A stretch of DNA of 64,000 bases from GCA-003244245 sp036378735 (GTDB taxonomy: Bacteria; Actinomycetota; Actinomycetes; Mycobacteriales; Pseudonocardiaceae): assembly GCA_036378735.1 (NCBI GenBank), contig DASUVX010000075.1, forward strand, positions 31,757 to 95,756. The letters run 5' to 3'. Below the pieces are notes generated by a model that did no database searches, was not told the DNA's origin, and saw only the letters and a program-made list of their open reading frames with translations. This document shows, in pieces, positions 18,981 through 27,986 of the stretch. Both the position numbers and the translations under genes were made by a program. Every line of letters begins with the position of its first letter. Positions within the stretch are counted from its first letter, which is position 1.

Positions 18981-20312
18981 GTGCAAAAGATCCTCGATGC
19001 CATTCTCAGCGACGACGTCGATTCCATCGGCTCACTGCCGGTGCCGGAAACGTACCGGGGAATTACGGTCCACGCAGACGAGGCCGACATGTTCGCCGGT
19101 ATGCCCAGCCGTGACAAGGACCCCCGCCAGGCCCTGCACCTGGATGAGATACCGATGCCGGAGCTGGGCCCAGGCGAAGCCTTGGTCGCCGTCATGGCCA
19201 GTGCCGTCAACTACAACACGGTGTGGACGTCGATCTTCGAACCGCTACCGACCTTCGGGTTTCTCAAGCGCTACGGCCGTATCTCTCCGTTGGCCGCCCG
19301 GCACGACCTGCCCTACCACGTGGTCGGGTCGGACCTGGCCGGCGTCGTGCTGCGGACCGGAGCCGGGGTGAACGCCTGGCGCCCGGGCGACGAGGTAGTA
19401 GCCCACTGCCTGTCTGTCGAGCTCGAGCATCCCGACGGGCACAACGACACGATGCTCGACCCGGAGCAACGTATCTGGGGTTTCGAGACCAATTTCGGCG
19501 GCCTAGCCGAGGTTGCGCTGGTCAAATCCAACCAACTGATGCCGAAGCCGGCCCACCTGACCTGGGAAGAAGCCGCGAGCCCGGGTTTGGTCAACTCCAC
19601 CGCATACCGGCAACTGGTCTCCCGCAATGGCGCGGACATGAAGCAGGGCGACACCGTGCTCATCTGGGGTGCGTCGGGCGGCCTGGGCTCATACGCCACC
19701 CAGATGGCCCTGGGTGGCGGCGCCACCCCCGTCTGTGTGGTCTCCAGCCCGGAGAAGGCGGAGATATGCCGGCAGATGGGCGCCGAGTTGGTCATCGATC
19801 GCAACGCTGAGGGCTACCGATTCTGGAAAGACGAGCACAATCAAGATCCGCGGGAGTGGAAACGGTTCGGGAGCAAAATCCGCGAGCTCACCGGCGGTGA
19901 CGACCCGGACATCGTCTTCGAGCACCCGGGCCGGGAGACCTTCGGTGCCAGCGTCTACGTCGCCAAGCGGGGCGGCACGATCGTCACCTGTGCCTCCACC
20001 TCGGGCTTTAACCATATCTACGACAACCGCTACCTGTGGATGAACCTCAAGCGGATCATCGGCTCGCACTTCGCCAACTACCGCGAAGCGTGGGAAGCCA
20101 ACCGGCTGATCGCCAAAGGCAAGGTCCACCCGACGCTGTCACGGGTCTACCCGCTGGAACAGACCGGGCAGGCGGCCCACGACATGCACCGCAACATTCA
20201 CCAGGGCAAGGTCGGTGTGCTCTGCCTGGCTCCCGAAGAGGGTCTGGGCGTCCGCAACCCGGAGCTGCGCGAGGTACATCTGGAGGCGATCAACCGCTTC
20301 CGCGGCGTGTGA
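18981..20312 (+). CDS. ccr: Crotonyl-CoA carboxylase/reductase
   Basis: A 443-residue medium-chain reductase family enzyme, near the usual 447. It converts crotonyl-CoA, CO2 and NADPH to ethylmalonyl-CoA. NYNTVWTSIFEPLPTF, WGFETNFGGLAEVALV, the nucleotide-binding LIWGASGGLGSYATQ and SHFANYREAWEANRLI carry the positions (Asn, Phe-Glu, His) described as CO2-binding in Ccr. The GTG start follows a GAAGGA site. It is the marker enzyme of the ethylmalonyl-CoA pathway, so the surrounding acyl-CoA genes probably include that pathway. Confidence 0.95.
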   Translation: MQKILDAILSDDVDSIGSLPVPETYRGITVHADEADMFAGMPSRDKDPRQALHLDEIPMPELGPGEALVAVMASAVNYNTVWTSIFEPLPTFGFLKRYGRISPLAARHDLPYHVVGSDLAGVVLRTGAGVNAWRPGDEVVAHCLSVELEHPDGHNDTMLDPEQRIWGFETNFGGLAEVALVKSNQLMPKPAHLTWEEAASPGLVNSTAYRQLVSRNGADMKQGDTVLIWGASGGLGSYATQMALGGGATPVCVVSSPEKAEICRQMGAELVIDRNAEGYRFWKDEHNQDPREWKRFGSKIRELTGGDDPDIVFEHPGRETFGASVYVAKRGGTIVTCASTSGFNHIYDNRYLWMNLKRIIGSHFANYREAWEANRLIAKGKVHPTLSRVYPLEQTGQAAHDMHRNIHQGKVGVLCLAPEEGLGVRNPELREVHLEAINRFRGV

Positions 20313-20414
20313 AGCTGTCCTGATCGCAAGTTCCCCTGATCGTGGCCCCTGAGAGCCCCCTGATAGCTAGGACGGCTGACTCGTCAGCCCTCAGCACCCG
20401 AGTAACGTGGCCGC

Positions 20415-21299
20415 ATGGGCTCAGTCCACGATCGTGATCTGCTACCGATGAGGTCGACGTTCGACATCGTCCGTCGCGGATATGACTGCGCGCAGGTGGA
20501 CTACCAGCTCGAGCAATTGCGGGCCGATCTACAAATCGCAGTGACGGATCGGGATGCCGGGGCCGCCCAGGCCGCCGAGCTCACCCGGACCCTGGAGGCG
20601 GCTCGCGGGGAGATCGATGAGCTGCGCGCCGAGCTGAAGCGTCTGGCGGCGCCACCGACCTCCGTCGAAGGTATGAGTGAGCGGGTAGTGCGCATGCTGC
20701 GCAGCGCCCAGGCCGAGGCCGCGGAGATCAACGCCGCGGCTACCGCGGCGGCCACGGCGACCAGGGCCGATGCCGAGCGCGAGGCCGACGAACTGCGCAC
20801 CCGCTACGAGCAGATGATCGCGCAGGCACAGCGACGGCAATCAGCGCTGGAGGACGAACACGAGCGGGCCATCGCCGACGCGCGTCGCCAGGGGGAGCAA
20901 ATCGTGGCGCAGGCCAAACAGCGCGCCGCGCAGCTCGACACCGACTCAGCGGCCCGCAGGCGGCAGGTCGAGGAAGATTTCGACATCACCATGTCGCAGC
21001 GGCGTCGCGACACGACACGTGCGCTTGCCCAGGAAGAGGAAAGTAGCAAGGCCGAAGCGAAGCGACGCATCGACGAGGCGACCGACGTGGCCCGCCGCCT
21101 GGTTACCGAGGCCGACCAGACAGCCGTCGCCCGGGTCAAGGAGGCCACCCGCCAGGTCGAGGCGCTGCGGACGTTGCGCCGCCAGATCACCAACCAGCTG
21201 CAGTCGGTGAGTTCGAAGCTGGAGGACGCGCTGCGGCAGCTCGCGCCCGGCCCGGAGCCAGACGACGTGCTCGCCGGGGAGCCGGCTCAGCGGAACTGA
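20415..21299 (+). CDS. FilP/DivIVA-like coiled-coil cytoskeletal protein
   Basis: A 294-residue, almost entirely coiled-coil protein. The N-terminal motif STFDIVRRGYDCAQVDYQLE matches the DivIVA-type start of FilP/Scy. TSVEGMSERVVRMLRSAQAEA and the C-terminal RRQITNQLQSVSSKLEDAL match FilP. In Streptomyces, filP and scy lie beside the epimerase and thiolase genes (from memory), as here apart from the inserted ccr. FilP forms intermediate-filament-like structures affecting polar growth. A role in cell shape is inferred from homology and context. Confidence 0.8.
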   Translation: MGSVHDRDLLPMRSTFDIVRRGYDCAQVDYQLEQLRADLQIAVTDRDAGAAQAAELTRTLEAARGEIDELRAELKRLAAPPTSVEGMSERVVRMLRSAQAEAAEINAAATAAATATRADAEREADELRTRYEQMIAQAQRRQSALEDEHERAIADARRQGEQIVAQAKQRAAQLDTDSAARRRQVEEDFDITMSQRRRDTTRALAQEEESSKAEAKRRIDEATDVARRLVTEADQTAVARVKEATRQVEALRTLRRQITNQLQSVSSKLEDALRQLAPGPEPDDVLAGEPAQRN

Positions 21300-21303
21300 C
21301 GCG

Positions 21304-21597
21304 CTACCATCGCCGGCGGGTAGGCGCTCGCCGGGTCCGAGCCGTCCAGCAGCCGGTGTGCCAATGCCGGCGATCAGTTGACGATCCACCCGCTCCCGCC
21401 GGCCATGCCACCAGATGCGCGACGCCGGGCTTGATCTCGTGGTCGCAACCCGGGCAGCGGTAGCTCTTGACGGCCTGTTCCCCGGCCACCGCCCGGACCA
21501 GCCAGTCCCCGTCCGAACTGGTTTCCAACCGTGCCCAACCCGCCCCACGCACCGTTGGCGGCGGGGCTGCACGGCGTGGGAACTTGCGTCGCGGCAT
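21304..21597 (-). CDS. Conserved actinobacterial small protein (putative zinc-binding)
   Basis: A 97-residue basic protein starting at MPRRKFPRR. It contains YRCPGCDHEIKPGVAHLVAW followed by RRHWHTGCW, giving Cys-x-x-Cys ... His-x-x-Cys, a likely zinc site. Similar proteins are widespread in actinobacteria and often labelled ATP/GTP-binding without evidence. Function unknown. It ends 4 bases from the FilP-like gene, tail to tail. Confidence 0.7.
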   Translation of the reverse strand: MPRRKFPRRAAPPPTVRGAGWARLETSSDGDWLVRAVAGEQAVKSYRCPGCDHEIKPGVAHLVAWPAGAGGSSTDRRHWHTGCWTARTRRAPTRRRW

Positions 21598-21625
21598 CAC
21601 CACCCACCCTACGGGCACCTTGTGA

Positions 21626-22849
21626 TCAATACTGTTGTCGCCGAGCTTGCATATCCCATGTGGCGAGCACCTCTTTGGGCATGGATATGGAACCCGGCTG
21701 CCATTCTAATTCGCTGTACGGCTTTGCGAGACGGATACTTGGCAGAGCGCTGAAAAGCCGCTCGAGGCCAACTTGCAACCACTGACGTGCCAACGCTGCG
21801 CCAGGGCAGAAATGCGGGCCCGCGCCAAAGACAATGTTATGCCGCCGATGCCGCGTTCTCTGCATACTGAATCCGGCCGGATCGGGCAACGACTCCGGAT
21901 CGGTGACTGCCGCATGCAGTGACGGTAACAATACTTCGCCGGCGCGAATTTTTACACACCCCAGGTCGACGTCTTCGGTGGCAACCCGTGGCAAAAAGAA
22001 GTTGAAATGGGCTTTGTAACGCATGAGTTCTTCAACGGCACGTTCCCATAGTCGCGGGTCCTTCTTGCAAGCTTTCACAACATTAGGGCGCCGAAGAAGT
22101 TCGACCGCAGCCACGCTCAAGATCCCATAGGGGGTATAAAATCCGGCAAGTATCGTGCCCGACGCTGCTACCATCTCATCGTCGGTTAATCCAGCGTTCT
22201 TGAACTCAGCAAAGATTTTAGAAAATAATCCGTCATCAGGATTGCCGAGTTTTCTAGATATGAGGGCACTACTGTACTCGTATAGCTCACGCCAGACCTC
22301 GCTGATCCTAGCGCGATCTCCAGTGGCTTCTACGCGTACTAGAACTCCGTTGGAAAATTCATACAACCGTTCACTTTCATCTTCGGTGATGCGTGCGCAC
22401 ACGGCAACTGCCCGAACAATCAGCGGCTCAAAGTATCGCTTATTGAGGTCGGCTGGCGGGCAACCCTCCGCCAGCTTGTCCATTAAACAGTCGGCAACGT
22501 TTTCAACTTCCCTTCGCCAGGCCGCCACGCTTTGCTCGGAAAACAAGGGCATTATCCCGTGACGTATATGTCTGATACGTGGCAGATCCTGGCGCAACAT
22601 ACCACTTGGTGACTGGTATCCGGTCCCGGTCACACTATCGGCGTCCGGATCTAATCGAGCTAGACTAAATCTTGGATCGCTCATGACGCGGCGCACCGTT
22701 TTTGCATCCCGTACGATGAAAACTTTTTTCTTCGAGGCAGGCAACGTTACCGGATGGAAACCATCGGAACTGAAATCGAAATAGCACTGCGGCGTCCCCC
22801 CCGCTCGCGGTTGAAATGATAATTCCTCGTGCGCGGCTCCGCTTGTCAT
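21626..22849 (-). CDS. Cytochrome P450
   Basis: A 407-residue P450; ATG 22849 follows GGAG at 6 bases. The haem-binding loop FGAGPHFCPGAALAR and the ExxR motif in AVEELMRY are intact. The I-helix reads LAGFYTPYG, so the usual acidic residue before Thr is Tyr, which is atypical for oxygen activation. Soluble bacterial class, substrate unknown; no ferredoxin gene is adjacent. The gene is visibly AT-richer than its neighbours and is followed on its 5' side by a probable transposase remnant, both signs of horizontal acquisition. Confidence 0.9.
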   Translation of the reverse strand: MTSGAAHEELSFQPRAGGTPQCYFDFSSDGFHPVTLPASKKKVFIVRDAKTVRRVMSDPRFSLARLDPDADSVTGTGYQSPSGMLRQDLPRIRHIRHGIMPLFSEQSVAAWRREVENVADCLMDKLAEGCPPADLNKRYFEPLIVRAVAVCARITEDESERLYEFSNGVLVRVEATGDRARISEVWRELYEYSSALISRKLGNPDDGLFSKIFAEFKNAGLTDDEMVAASGTILAGFYTPYGILSVAAVELLRRPNVVKACKKDPRLWERAVEELMRYKAHFNFFLPRVATEDVDLGCVKIRAGEVLLPSLHAAVTDPESLPDPAGFSMQRTRHRRHNIVFGAGPHFCPGAALARQWLQVGLERLFSALPSIRLAKPYSELEWQPGSISMPKEVLATWDMQARRQQY

Positions 22850-23596
22850 GTCGATCTCCACGGCGGCGAAATGCTGGCACCTTTCCACTTGCACGTCGGC
22901 GGGTACACGCTACCTACGACGCCCGCAACGAATCGCGGACGTTTCCGCGACCCTGCTCCGGCGCAGTCGTTGGCTTGATGGACGCTGGCTCAGAAATCGT
23001 CGTTTTGAACTGGCTTCAGCGCTATCGACAGTCCAGGAAGCCAGAAGAGCTGCTTGATGCTCCAACCGGAGCGCGGTGGCAGGTGATGTCAAGATGGCCG
23101 GCAAGCCAGTTGTGTACCTTAGCGGTGAAATGCGGACCAAGGTTGTCCGCCACAACGTTAAGCTTCCGGTCGACGTCCTTGGCAACGACCGTCTTCATCA
23201 ACGCAGAACTCCTCTGATCATCTGTATCTGACCTTGGCCGCGCGGTTAACGCAGCGCAAGCCGCCTCGTCACGACTCTCGTAAACATCCGACGTTGTTCG
23301 TTGATGCCCGCCGATGGGCCGGCTCATTGAGCACAACGACAGCCGAGATCCGCAAATCTGGGGACCGCTGCACAGCCACCATCCTTAAGCGACTTCCGTC
23401 GACGAAGGCATCCGAACTCTAACGTTAGCACATCATGACATTAGAATGCGCGGACGTCATCGGCACCGGCGTCGCGGCCCCGAAACAGCGCAATCTCAGG
23501 TGCCGGCGACTCACTGGTGGTGCCCATCAACGAGGGGGAGCTTGAACGGCTGCCGAGACGATCTACGGCCAGGTGCGGCAGAGTACGCTGAGGCTC
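22850..23596. other. AT-richer gene-poor interval upstream of the P450 gene
   Basis: About 750 bases without a convincing intact gene. Apart from the probable IS630-type remnant at 23022-23200, I recognise nothing. Base composition stays lower in GC than the flanking core genes up to about 23.45 kb, and there are many small interrupted frames, as expected of decayed insertion sequence DNA. Confidence 0.5.
23022..23200 (-). pseudogene. Probable remnant of an IS630-family transposase
   Basis: The minus-strand frame contains DRKLNVVADNLGPHFTAK followed by VHNWLAGHLDITCHRAPVGAS, resembling the second-Asp region of IS630 DDE transposases (consensus LHVVLDNYxTHK ... VRAWLAxHPRxxxHFTPTxASW). The third catalytic acid and the N-terminal half are missing. 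The match is by pattern only and short, so this remains tentative. No terminal inverted repeats were found. Confidence 0.4.
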
Positions 23597-23818
23597 ATGC
23601 CACGCTACGAGTTCCGGTGCCGGGAGTGCTCGACGACCTTTGAACTCAGCCGCCCGATGAGCGCCTCGCGGGATCCCGCCAGCTGCCCGTCCGGCCATGA
23701 CGACACCGTCCGGCTGCTCTCCACGGTGGCGTTGTCGAGCGGATCACGTCCCGGTACTGCCCCGGTGCGCTCAGCCGCCCCAGCCGGCGGGTGTTGCGGA
23801 GGCGGCTGCTGCGGCTAA
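23597..23818 (+). CDS. FmdB-family zinc-ribbon protein
   Basis: A 73-residue protein starting MPRYEFRCRECSTTFEL after a GAGG site at 5-6 bases. Cys-x-x-Cys, then a second half-site reduced to a single Cys plus His (ASCPSGHDD), match the FmdB regulatory zinc ribbon, though the second CxxC is altered. The C-terminus is Gly/Cys rich (GGCCGGGCCG), common in actinobacterial members. Function unclear; family members are linked to amidase regulation only by association. Confidence 0.8.
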   Translation: MPRYEFRCRECSTTFELSRPMSASRDPASCPSGHDDTVRLLSTVALSSGSRPGTAPVRSAAPAGGCCGGGCCG

Positions 23819-23833
23819 GCGGTCGCTACGCGG

Positions 23834-25606
23834 TCACGAGTAGTCGCGGAAGCCCTTGCCGGTTTTGCGGCCCAGGCGGCCGGCGGTGACCAGCTGCTCC
23901 AGCAAGGGAGCAGGAGCGAATCCGGGCTCGCGGAACTCCTGGTAAAGGCTGCGCTGAATGGCCAGCGAGACATCTAGACCGACCACGTCCAGCAGCGCGA
24001 ACGGGCCCATCGGCAGCGCGGCGCCGACCTTCATGGCGGTGTCGATGTCGTCCGCGGACGCGTAGTGCGCCTCCAGCATCCGCACCGCGTCGTTCAGGTA
24101 CGGGAACAGCAACGCGTTGACGATGAAACCGGCGCGGTCGCCGCAGGTCACCGGCACCTTCCCCAGCGAACGGGCAAGCTGGCGCGCGGTCGCTGCCACC
24201 TCGTCGGTGGTGCTGATGGTGGTCACCACCTCGACCAGCTTCATCACCGGCGCCGGGTTGAAGAAGTGCATGCCGACCACCTCGCCGGGGCGGGACGTGG
24301 CAGCCGCGCACTCCACCACCGGCAGGGAAGAGGTAGTGGTGGCCAGGATGGCGCCCGGCTTGCACACCTCGTCCAACGTGGCGAAGATCCCGCGTTTGAC
24401 TTCCAGGTCCTCGGCGACCGCCTCCACCACTAGGTCCACCTGCCCGAAATCGTCCAGCGACGTGGTGGTGGTGATGCGACCGAGCGCGGCGTCTCGATCA
24501 GGTTCGGAAAGCTTGCCGCGGTTGACAGCCTTGTCCAGTGAGCGGGTGATCGCCGCGACCGCGGCGTCGGTCCGGTTGGTGGCGCGACCACGGACGATCA
24601 CGTCGTGACCGCCCTTGGCGAAGACCTCGATGATGCCGGTGGCCATCGTGCCGGTGCCAGCCACGCCGACAGCACCGATCGGGCGCGGCTCGGCAGCGAC
24701 TTCTTCCTCGGGCGGGGTAGCGGCGTCGGGTACCACCGTCGAAGAGTCCTGCCCCGCATAGGTGTAGAAGCCGCGGCCGGATTTGCGCCCGAGCAGGCCC
24801 GCAGTGATCATCTGCTTGAGCACCGGTACCGGGGCGTGCAACCGGTCCCGGGACCGCCGGTACAGCGCTTCGAGGATCTCGTAAGCGGTGTCCAGACCGA
24901 TCAGATCCAGCAGCGCCAGCGGACCCATCGGATACCCGGCGCCGTAGCGCATCGCGGCGTCGAGATCCTCTCGGGAGGCGTAGCACGACTCGAACATGCT
25001 CGCCGCATGGTTGAGGTAGCCGAACAGCAGCCCGTTGGCGATGAACCCGGCCCTGTCGCCGACCACTACCGGTGTCTTACCCAGCGTGGTCGCCAGATCG
25101 GTCACGGCGCTGATGACGTCCGGATCGGTGACCACGGTGCGCACCACTTCCACCAGCTTGAGCACCGGTGCGGGATTGAAGAAATGCATCCCGACGACCC
25201 GATCTGGCCGCTTTGTCCGTACAGCCAGCTCCGTGATCGACAGGCTCGAGGTGTTGGACGCCAGCACGACATCGCTGCGTACGATCCCGTCCAGCTCCGT
25301 GAAGATCTGGCTCTTGAGGTCTAGACGCTCCGGCACCGCCTCGATGACGAGGTCGACGTCGGCCAGGTCGGTGAGCTTGGTGGTGAAGCTGATCCGGCCG
25401 AGCAGCTCGCGGCGAGCAGCCTCGTCGAGCTTGCCGCGTTCGAGGGCGCGTCCGGTGGAGTGTTCGAGATGCCCGCGACCCCGGGCTATGCCGTTGTCGT
25501 CCACCTCGACTGCTACCACCTCGTGACCGGTGCGGGCCAGCACCTCGGCGATCCCGGCACCCATCGTGCCCACACCCACCATGCCGACCGTCTTGATCTG
25601 AGTCAT
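23834..25606 (-). CDS. Tandem 3-hydroxyacyl-CoA (3-hydroxybutyryl-CoA) dehydrogenase
   Basis: A 590-residue protein made of two complete HAD units. Unit 1: NAD site VGMVGVGTMGAGIAEV, ASNTSSLSITELA, VGMHFFNPAPVLKLVEVV, DRAGFIANGLLFGYLN. Unit 2 from ~305: VGVAGTGTMATGIIEVFAKG, VVGMHFFNPAPVMKLVEVV, DRAGFIVNALLFPYLN. Unit 1 keeps the typical Ser/His/Asn residues; unit 2 has ATTTSSLPV instead of ASNTSSL, so it may be less active. In context it reduces acetoacetyl-CoA to 3-hydroxybutyryl-CoA. It starts 16 bases after the aldehyde dehydrogenase stop, in the same operon. Confidence 0.92.
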   Translation of the reverse strand: MTQIKTVGMVGVGTMGAGIAEVLARTGHEVVAVEVDDNGIARGRGHLEHSTGRALERGKLDEAARRELLGRISFTTKLTDLADVDLVIEAVPERLDLKSQIFTELDGIVRSDVVLASNTSSLSITELAVRTKRPDRVVGMHFFNPAPVLKLVEVVRTVVTDPDVISAVTDLATTLGKTPVVVGDRAGFIANGLLFGYLNHAASMFESCYASREDLDAAMRYGAGYPMGPLALLDLIGLDTAYEILEALYRRSRDRLHAPVPVLKQMITAGLLGRKSGRGFYTYAGQDSSTVVPDAATPPEEEVAAEPRPIGAVGVAGTGTMATGIIEVFAKGGHDVIVRGRATNRTDAAVAAITRSLDKAVNRGKLSEPDRDAALGRITTTTSLDDFGQVDLVVEAVAEDLEVKRGIFATLDEVCKPGAILATTTSSLPVVECAAATSRPGEVVGMHFFNPAPVMKLVEVVTTISTTDEVAATARQLARSLGKVPVTCGDRAGFIVNALLFPYLNDAVRMLEAHYASADDIDTAMKVGAALPMGPFALLDVVGLDVSLAIQRSLYQEFREPGFAPAPLLEQLVTAGRLGRKTGKGFRDYS

Positions 25607-25621
25607 CTCGCGCCTTCCGCT

Positions 25622-27139
25622 TTAACGACCTATAAAGGACCCGTAAAAGACTCGGACAATCCGCAGCAGCAACCGGACCGCCCAGGCCGGGCGGTCGAAC
25701 GTGAGGAACTCGACCACCGGACGGAACCGCCGGCGAGTGATCGCCTTGGACCGGCTGAACTCGCGGAGGCCGTCGGCACCGTGGATGCGCCCGAATCCGG
25801 AGTCACCGACCCCGCCGAAGGGCAGTGACGGCACCGCGGCGTAGGACACCACGCTGTTGACCGCGACCATCCCGCAGCGCAGCCGGGCGGCGATCTCCGC
25901 GCCGCGGCGCTTAGCGAAGACCGCGGCACCCAATCCGTATCGCCCGGCGTTGACGCGCCGCACCGCCTCGTCCAAGTTCGCCACCCGGTGCACCGTGAGG
26001 GTTGGGCCGAAGGTCTCCTCGGTCACCGCGGTTGAGGTCTCCGGAACGCCAGTCAGGACCACCGGCTCCACGAACGGCGGGCGCACCGAGTCCGCCCCGC
26101 CGACCACCGCCGTGCCACCGGTAGCTAGTGCGTCCGCAACGTGACCCCGAATTACGTCGACCTGCTCGGGCCTGGTGATGGGACCTAGGTCAGCGGTGGA
26201 GTCGCCGCCCACTCGTAACCGCCGGGCCTGGGCAGCAATGCGTTCGGTCAGCGACGCAGCAACCTCGTTGACGACGTACACCCGCTCCACCCCGACGCAG
26301 GTCTGGCCGGCATTGGCCATGGCGCCCCAGACCGCGGCGTCGGCAGCCGCGGCGAGATCGGCGTCGACGTCTACCAGCAGCGCGTTGGTGCCCCCGCACT
26401 CGATCACCACCGGGGTCAGCGTCTCGGCGCAGGTCGCCATCACCTTCCGCGCGGTGGCGGAGGAACCGGTGAACGCCAGCTTGTTCACCCCGGCCCGGCA
26501 CAGCGCCGCCCCGGTCTCCGCGAAACCCGTGACGACCTGCAGGATCGGTTGTTCGGGTACCACCGCGGCGAGGCTTTCGGCCAGCGCCCGGCCCACTCCG
26601 GGGGTCAGCTCGCTGGGCTTGAACACCACCGCGTTGCCGGCGGCGAGCGCGTAGCCGATCGAGCCCATCGGGGTGTGCGCAGGGTAGTTCCAGGGTCCGA
26701 TCACGCCGACCACGCCGTAGGGCTCGTAGGCCACCGAGGAGCCCTCGTGCACCATCAGCAGGCCCGATCTCACCGGACGGCGACGCAGCACGGGCTCGGC
26801 ATGGCGGGCGGCCCAATCCAGGTGCGCGATCACCAGGATGCATTCCAGCCGGGCGTCGTCCCGCGGTTTGCCGGTCTCCGCACAGATCAGCTCGGCCAGC
26901 TCTTCGACTTGCCGGGTCAATGCCGAACACCAGGCCAGCAACCGGCGGCGGCGTTGCGCGAACCCTAGGCCACGCCACCATTCGGCGGCGTGTTGGGCGC
27001 GCGCGACGGCCGCGCGCACCGCCGCCTCATGATCCACCTGGTGATAGGCGACGACCTCGCCGGTGCGCGGATCGATCGATGCGAAACGGGTCGGGCTCTC
27101 GTGGGTCTGCGGCTGGCTGCTGTCCAGGCGCTGCGCCAT
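25622..27139 (-). CDS. Aldehyde dehydrogenase family protein
   Basis: A 505-residue ALDH starting at MAQRLDSSQ. Motifs: VVGVIGPWNYPAHTPMGSIG, KLAFTGSSATARKV, general base in VIECGGTNALLV, catalytic Cys in ANAGQTCVGVERVYV, and the C-terminal PSLPFGGVGDSGFGR. The hydrophobic/basic tail (RLLLRIVRVFYGSFIGR) suggests membrane association, as in succinate-semialdehyde or long-chain ALDHs of actinobacteria. Substrate unknown. It precedes the hydroxyacyl-CoA dehydrogenase in one transcription unit. Confidence 0.9.
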   Translation of the reverse strand: MAQRLDSSQPQTHESPTRFASIDPRTGEVVAYHQVDHEAAVRAAVARAQHAAEWWRGLGFAQRRRRLLAWCSALTRQVEELAELICAETGKPRDDARLECILVIAHLDWAARHAEPVLRRRPVRSGLLMVHEGSSVAYEPYGVVGVIGPWNYPAHTPMGSIGYALAAGNAVVFKPSELTPGVGRALAESLAAVVPEQPILQVVTGFAETGAALCRAGVNKLAFTGSSATARKVMATCAETLTPVVIECGGTNALLVDVDADLAAAADAAVWGAMANAGQTCVGVERVYVVNEVAASLTERIAAQARRLRVGGDSTADLGPITRPEQVDVIRGHVADALATGGTAVVGGADSVRPPFVEPVVLTGVPETSTAVTEETFGPTLTVHRVANLDEAVRRVNAGRYGLGAAVFAKRRGAEIAARLRCGMVAVNSVVSYAAVPSLPFGGVGDSGFGRIHGADGLREFSRSKAITRRRFRPVVEFLTFDRPAWAVRLLLRIVRVFYGSFIGR

Positions 27140-27196
27140 CCTCGTCCTCTCCCCGGCGTCCGCGTACACCGAGGGTACGCCGAACACCTGCTGGGT

Positions 27197-27856
27197 TCAG
27201 AACAACCGCAGCTCCACGCTGTCCGCACCGCGCAGCTCGTCGTAATCCACCGTGACACAGCGGATGCCGCGATCGGTGGCCAGCGTGTGCGCCTGCGGTT
27301 TGATCTGCTGGGCGGCGAACACACCGCGGACCGGCGCCAGCTGCGGATCGCGGTTGAGCAGGTCGAGGTAGCGGGTGAGTTGCTCCACCCCGTCGATCTC
27401 GCCTCGGCGCTTGATCTCCACCGCCACCGTCACGCCATCGCCGTCCCGGCACAGCAGATCCACTGGGCCGATGGCGGTGGGGTACTCCCGGCGGATCAGG
27501 GTGAAGCCCGGGCCGAGCGCCGCGGTGTGCTCGGCGAGCAATGCCTGCAGGTGAGCCTCCACGCCGTCTTTGACCAGGCCCGGATCCACCCCGAGATCGT
27601 GCGCGAAGTCGTGCACCACCTCGTCGATCTCGATGATCAGCTGCTCACCGGCGCGGTTGGTGACCGTCCAGCATCCCGCTCGCTCGACCAGGGTGCACGG
27701 TGGGCTCATCCAGTTCAACGGCTTGTAGGCCCGGTCGTCGGCGTGCACGCTCACTGATCCGTCGGCTTTGACCAGCAGCAACCGCAACGCCATCGGCAGG
27801 TGCGCGGTCAGCCGCCCGACGTAGTCCACCTGGCACTTCGCGATCACAAGCCGCAC
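27197..27856 (-). CDS. nucS: Mismatch-specific endonuclease NucS/EndoMS
   Basis: A 219-residue protein starting at GTG 27856 (VRLVIAKCQVDYVGRL). The C-terminal RecB-like nuclease contains GPVDLLCRDGDG and VAVEIKRRGEIDGVEQLTRYLD (Asp, Glu-x-Lys). The extreme C-terminus SVELRLF is the sliding-clamp-binding tail of the family. NucS provides non-canonical mismatch repair in actinobacteria lacking MutS/L. Palindrome copy 2 lies about 40 bases upstream of the start. Confidence 0.93.
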   Translation of the reverse strand: MRLVIAKCQVDYVGRLTAHLPMALRLLLVKADGSVSVHADDRAYKPLNWMSPPCTLVERAGCWTVTNRAGEQLIIEIDEVVHDFAHDLGVDPGLVKDGVEAHLQALLAEHTAALGPGFTLIRREYPTAIGPVDLLCRDGDGVTVAVEIKRRGEIDGVEQLTRYLDLLNRDPQLAPVRGVFAAQQIKPQAHTLATDRGIRCVTVDYDELRGADSVELRLF

Positions 27857-27896
27857 GGTGCACCAGCCTAGATCACTCGCCCCCACCCCCACCCCA

Positions 27897-27962
27897 CCCC
27901 CGACATGGAGACATATCGGGGTAAATAGGGCCTCCGAGACCCCGATATGTCTCCATGTCGGG
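27897..27962. repeat. Dispersed palindrome, copy 2
   Basis: Left arm CCCCGACATGGAGACATATC begins at 27897 and right arm GATATGTCTCCATGTCGGG ends at 27962; the ~24-base outer arms are perfect complements around an 18-20-base centre containing GGGCC. It lies between the enoyl-CoA hydratase stop (25 bases away) and the nucS start (40 bases), both on the minus strand. Confidence 0.95.
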
Positions 27963-27986
27963 AATGGTCGGGTTAAGGGTTGCCGC

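Noticed and set aside
20332..20366. Three CCCCTGA runs between ccr and the FilP-like gene
   Set aside because: Short and irregularly spaced; likely coincidence.
23234..23422. 62-codon plus-strand frame in the AT-rich island
   Set aside because: No recognisable family and no ribosome site; probably chance within decayed insertion-sequence DNA.
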